In this document: positions 43,901 to 44,132 of the stretch, one piece after another | Layout of the letters: each line of letters starts with the position of its first letter | How positions within the stretch are numbered: position 1 is the first letter of the stretch | Assembly (NCBI RefSeq): GCF_001949145.1 | Contig: NW_019091504.1 | Coordinates: 373,472 to 417,603, forward strand | DNA: 44,132 bases | Origin: Acanthaster planci | Taxonomy: Eukaryota > Echinodermata > Asteroidea > Valvatida > Acanthasteridae | Direction of reading: 5' to 3' | The notes under the pieces: model-generated | The model's database searches: none | Told to the model about the DNA's origin: nothing | The model's input: the letters and a program-made list of their open reading frames with translations, nothing else | Translations under genes and position numbers: made by a program

Positions 43901-43916
43901 CTTGGATACACCCATT
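34744..43916 (-). CDS. Centlein orthologue, C-terminal half (12 exons, partial at both ends)
   Basis: Twelve minus-strand exons join in phase into 522 codons: 43751-43916, 43103-43197, 42595-42724, 42057-42144, 41631-41762, 40891-41036, 40373-40504, 39854-39982, 39101-39198, 38018-38126, 37359-37514 and 34744-34929. Every intron is GT-AG. Centlein is a centrosome and centriole linker protein that helps hold mother and daughter centrioles together through partners such as C-NAP1 and CEP68. The product is mostly coiled coil with a low-complexity acidic and Ser/Thr-rich linker in the middle. Blocks match human centlein as I remember it. KEKRHYEQLYMKCKTELDRK here corresponds to KEKSQYEQMYQKSKEELEKK, and RDISQKRSLIDDLK to RDITMKRHLIEDLK. 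LKQRVTSLQQQ corresponds to LRERIISLQQQ, and SLGQQIVETSR to a similar TIIVETS block. The 5' half lies beyond 44132. The donor at 34743 shows at least one more 3' exon, which I could not place. Confidence 0.92.
36799..37071. mobile_element. MITE-like element of about 270 bp with terminal inverted repeats
   Basis: The left end TAGACCGATTGCGCCTGC and the reverse complement of the right end (AAGACCGATTGCACCTGC) match. Similarity continues inward through TCACATGACC / TCACGTGACC and GTGGGTATTAA / GTGGGTATCAA for about 48 bases. The interior is non-coding. No clear target-site duplication. Confidence 0.75.
37240..37306 (-). repeat. tRNA-derived SINE head (decayed)
   Basis: On the minus strand GGTAAGCTTGATGATTGAAT is followed by GGTAAGACC, and then GGTTCTAGTCC, a near match to the RNA polymerase III B box GGTTCGANTCC. 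The T-arm pairs poorly, so this is not a working tRNA gene. Confidence 0.5.
37359..37514 (-). CDS. Centlein exon
   Basis: It is 156 bases, in phase at both ends, with acceptor TTGTGTTCAG and donor GTAATA. It encodes EILEDRITALTETNEKRR through KEKRHYEQLYMKCKTELDRK, which aligns without gaps to human centlein. Confidence 0.93.
38018..38126 (-). CDS. Centlein exon
   Basis: It is 109 bases with acceptor CTTGTCCTCAG and donor GTAAGT. It carries one of the best conserved blocks, VSRQDRDISQKRSLIDDLK (human ISRMERDITMKRHLIEDLK). Confidence 0.93.
38481..38790 (-). pseudogene. C-terminal remnant of a LINE-type reverse transcriptase ORF
   Basis: The minus-strand frame (102 codons, 38493-38801) contains RLCVPKATRRFRQSFIQNAI followed by HAFNS. 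The pattern of basic residue, x-Val-Pro, Arg, x, Arg-Phe, x, x-Ser-Phe-Ile and Ala-Ile, then Asn is typical of the last residues of non-LTR retrotransposon polymerases. Only this tail is present, and no catalytic motif. It sits in a centlein intron on the sense strand and abuts the foldback at 38781. Confidence 0.5.
38781..38943 (-). repeat. Foldback element with hammerhead-ribozyme-like core
   Basis: Arms of about 60 bases (starting TAGCACCATGC on each side) form an imperfect inverted repeat. On the minus strand the loop reads CTC, TTGATGA, a stem GGACTG/CAGTCC, then GAAA, CGTT and GAG. The order CUGAUGA - stem II - GAAA - very short stem III - stem I is that of type I hammerhead ribozymes such as those of Penelope-like elements. 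Two deviations (first core C to U, and one extra U before stem II) suggest low or no activity. It lies in the sense orientation in a centlein intron. Confidence 0.45.
39101..39198 (-). CDS. Centlein exon
   Basis: It is 98 bases with acceptor CTTTTTTATCAG and donor GTAGGT. It encodes AQSGEVSRQATIIKSLKADL and on to VKALQE, with two bases left over that the next exon completes to Lys. Confidence 0.9.
39278..39458. repeat. Tandem repeat of three units (75 and 58 bp) in a centlein intron
   Basis: Units begin ACTAGGGACATGAACTTAAG at 39278, 39353 and 39411. The middle unit lacks a 17-base block (ACTACAGTTTATTTTCA-like) that the first carries. The units are nearly identical. Confidence 0.93.
39854..39982 (-). 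CDS. Centlein exon
   Basis: It is 129 bases, in phase at both ends, with acceptor TTTTGGTTGGCAG and donor GTTAGT. It encodes a charged coiled coil from RLTSELEESNQRR to KQMETRLK. Confidence 0.9.
40269..40318. repeat. Perfect 17-bp inverted repeat in a centlein intron
   Basis: AGTGTCAGGTCAAGGGT (40269-40285) and its exact reverse complement (40302-40318) flank a 16-base loop. The arms and loop contain three AGGTCA or TGACCT hexamers, the half-site of nuclear receptors. Confidence 0.9.
40373..40504 (-). CDS. Centlein exon
   Basis: It is 132 bases, in phase at both ends, with acceptor TCTTGTTAAG and donor GTAGGA. It encodes coiled coil from VSLLKESKTSLQ to LKMSRQTVQ. The human counterpart of the end is SDQRFQTSRQTIKK. 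Confidence 0.9.
40891..41036 (-). CDS. Centlein exon
   Basis: It is 146 bases with acceptor TGTTCTTGCAG and donor GTGATC. It carries a basic stretch (LARNISRRSQ) and the conserved coil start LASLKQRVTSLQQQ. Confidence 0.9.
41631..41762 (-). CDS. Centlein exon (acidic Ser/Thr linker)
   Basis: It is 132 bases with acceptor CCCATTTAG and donor GTATGG. It encodes a non-coiled linker with GVGEYLINDDVISSVTPNS and a Thr/Ser-rich end. Both junction phases fit the neighbours. Human centlein is poorly conserved here. Confidence 0.85.
42057..42144 (-). CDS. Centlein exon
   Basis: It is 88 bases with acceptor GTCTATTCAG and donor GTATAT. It encodes KHLRRMAQAYEDNPVRDVIL then KSVATQTER, and ends with one base of a split codon. 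Confidence 0.88.
42595..42724 (-). CDS. Centlein exon
   Basis: It is 130 bases with acceptor TTTTATCAG and donor GTAGGC. It includes SLGQQIVETSR and a basic run PRRRRRGSDK that could be a nuclear or microtubule-binding patch (inference). Confidence 0.88.
43103..43197 (-). CDS. Centlein exon
   Basis: It is 95 bases with acceptor TTCCTCAG and donor GTAAAA, phase 0 in and two bases over at the end. It encodes HQALLNRSIQEMSSIFPGFG then DDWDEMNNSD, matching the human block HTVLNHSIKVMSNVF then DGWEDVSESS. Confidence 0.9.
43300..43690 (+). mobile_element. tRNA-derived SINE, interrupted by a MITE
   Basis: The left part has an A-box-like GGTCAATGG, a B-box-like GAGTTCAAACCC and a tail CCTGGGCAAGACATTTTA. 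After the inserted MITE the sequence resumes with ATTAGGATTGCCTCTTCAC and ends in AGCACTTTGAGACCTTTGTA, a 3' tail type seen in many animal SINEs. It lies in the first centlein intron of the window. Confidence 0.6.
43417..43578. mobile_element. Foldback MITE, 162 bp, inserted at TA
   Basis: The ends TTAGGGAGCGTTTCATAATT and (reverse complement of the right end) TTAGGGAACGTTTCAAAATT start a nearly full-length palindrome that folds to a CCC-GAAA-GGG centre at 43495-43504. Removing the element with one copy of TA restores a continuous SINE sequence (ACATTTTAATTAGGATTGCC). This supports a TA target-site duplication, as made by Tc1/mariner-type transposases. Confidence 0.85.
43751..43916 (-). CDS. 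Centlein exon (first in window)
   Basis: It is 166 bases long with an acceptor CCTTAAG and a donor GTTGGT. The first base completes a codon split with an unseen upstream exon, so the ATG that follows is internal. It encodes a Lys-rich coiled coil (NHLKKKLKHLKQRQRH) and ends in MTKE. Confidence 0.88.
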
Positions 43917-44069
43917 CTTAAGGACCTTTATTTGTTGACACAAACAGGAAAAAACTGCATCAATCAACTGATTTACAATCCACAAATGGAACTCTTCTGA
44001 CAAGCAAGGGTATATTTGGCCACTTTGACCTGGATGACAAGACCAAGAAAAAAAAATGGTCAAAAGGGA

Positions 44070-44128
44070 TTAACCCTAACCCTCCTCAATCCTCCAACAG
44101 GTGAAGGATTCAGGAGGGTTAGGGTTAA
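44070..44128. repeat. 59-bp near-palindrome, copy B
   Basis: TTAACCCTAACCCTCCTCAA and its near-exact reverse complement flank CCAACAGGTGA. It is homologous to 28010-28068 and better preserved. The arms contain TTAGGGTTA, which resembles telomeric repeat but is part of the palindrome. The outer ends are TTAA. Confidence 0.9.
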
Positions 44129-44132
44129 GATT

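Noticed and set aside
44070-44128. Telomere or chromosome end at the right edge
   Set aside because: The TTAGGG-like bases occur once in each arm of a palindrome and are not a tandem telomeric array; the same palindrome occurs inside the window.
1-44132. CRISPR arrays, operons, prokaryotic mobile elements or phage
   Set aside because: Spliced genes, intron structure and repeat types are eukaryotic; tandem arrays have no unique spacers.

Overview
The window is nuclear DNA of an animal. It is AT-rich, its introns follow the GT-AG rule, most of it is non-coding, and it is scattered with short transposable elements and tandem repeats. The gene content (two secreted collagen-C1q proteins and a centlein orthologue), the many TACATGTA palindromes and the tRNA-derived SINEs and foldback MITEs fit a marine invertebrate, most likely a non-vertebrate deuterostome such as an echinoderm. 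I cannot name the species from the sequence.

Layout. Positions 1-8073 are mostly non-coding: a weak candidate receptor-tail exon near 484-672 and three tandem arrays with units of 28, 63/70 and 32 bp. Positions 8201-9235 (+) hold collagen-C1q gene 1, a secreted protein of 344 residues. Positions 9236-28902 form a long region with no gene I can defend, apart from weak candidates on the minus strand near 22834-23109 and 25693-25980, and small repeats. Positions 28903-29883 (+) hold collagen-C1q gene 2 (326 residues), with a polyadenylation signal at 30132. Positions 29884-34743 hold transposon debris, including a MITE and a frameshifted BED/hAT-like fragment, plus CpG-dense patches. Positions 34744-43916 (-) hold twelve consecutive coding exons, 522 codons with every phase matching, of the C-terminal half of centlein (CNTLN), a centrosomal coiled-coil protein. 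The gene runs off the right edge at its 5' side. A splice donor after its last visible exon shows that it also continues to the left, but I could not locate the remaining 3' exon(s).

How the parts relate. The two C1q genes are ancient tandem paralogues on the same strand. Both encode signal peptide, Cys-Cys hinge, collagen stalk and C1q head in one coding exon, and they probably act as innate-immune or extracellular recognition molecules. Gene 1 has lysine motifs in its collagen that resemble the protease-docking motif of C1q and mannose-binding lectin. Centlein is a separate housekeeping gene on the opposite strand, and its introns have collected mobile elements. These include a foldback structure with a hammerhead-ribozyme-like core in the sense orientation and a hairpin MITE that split a SINE at a TA dinucleotide.
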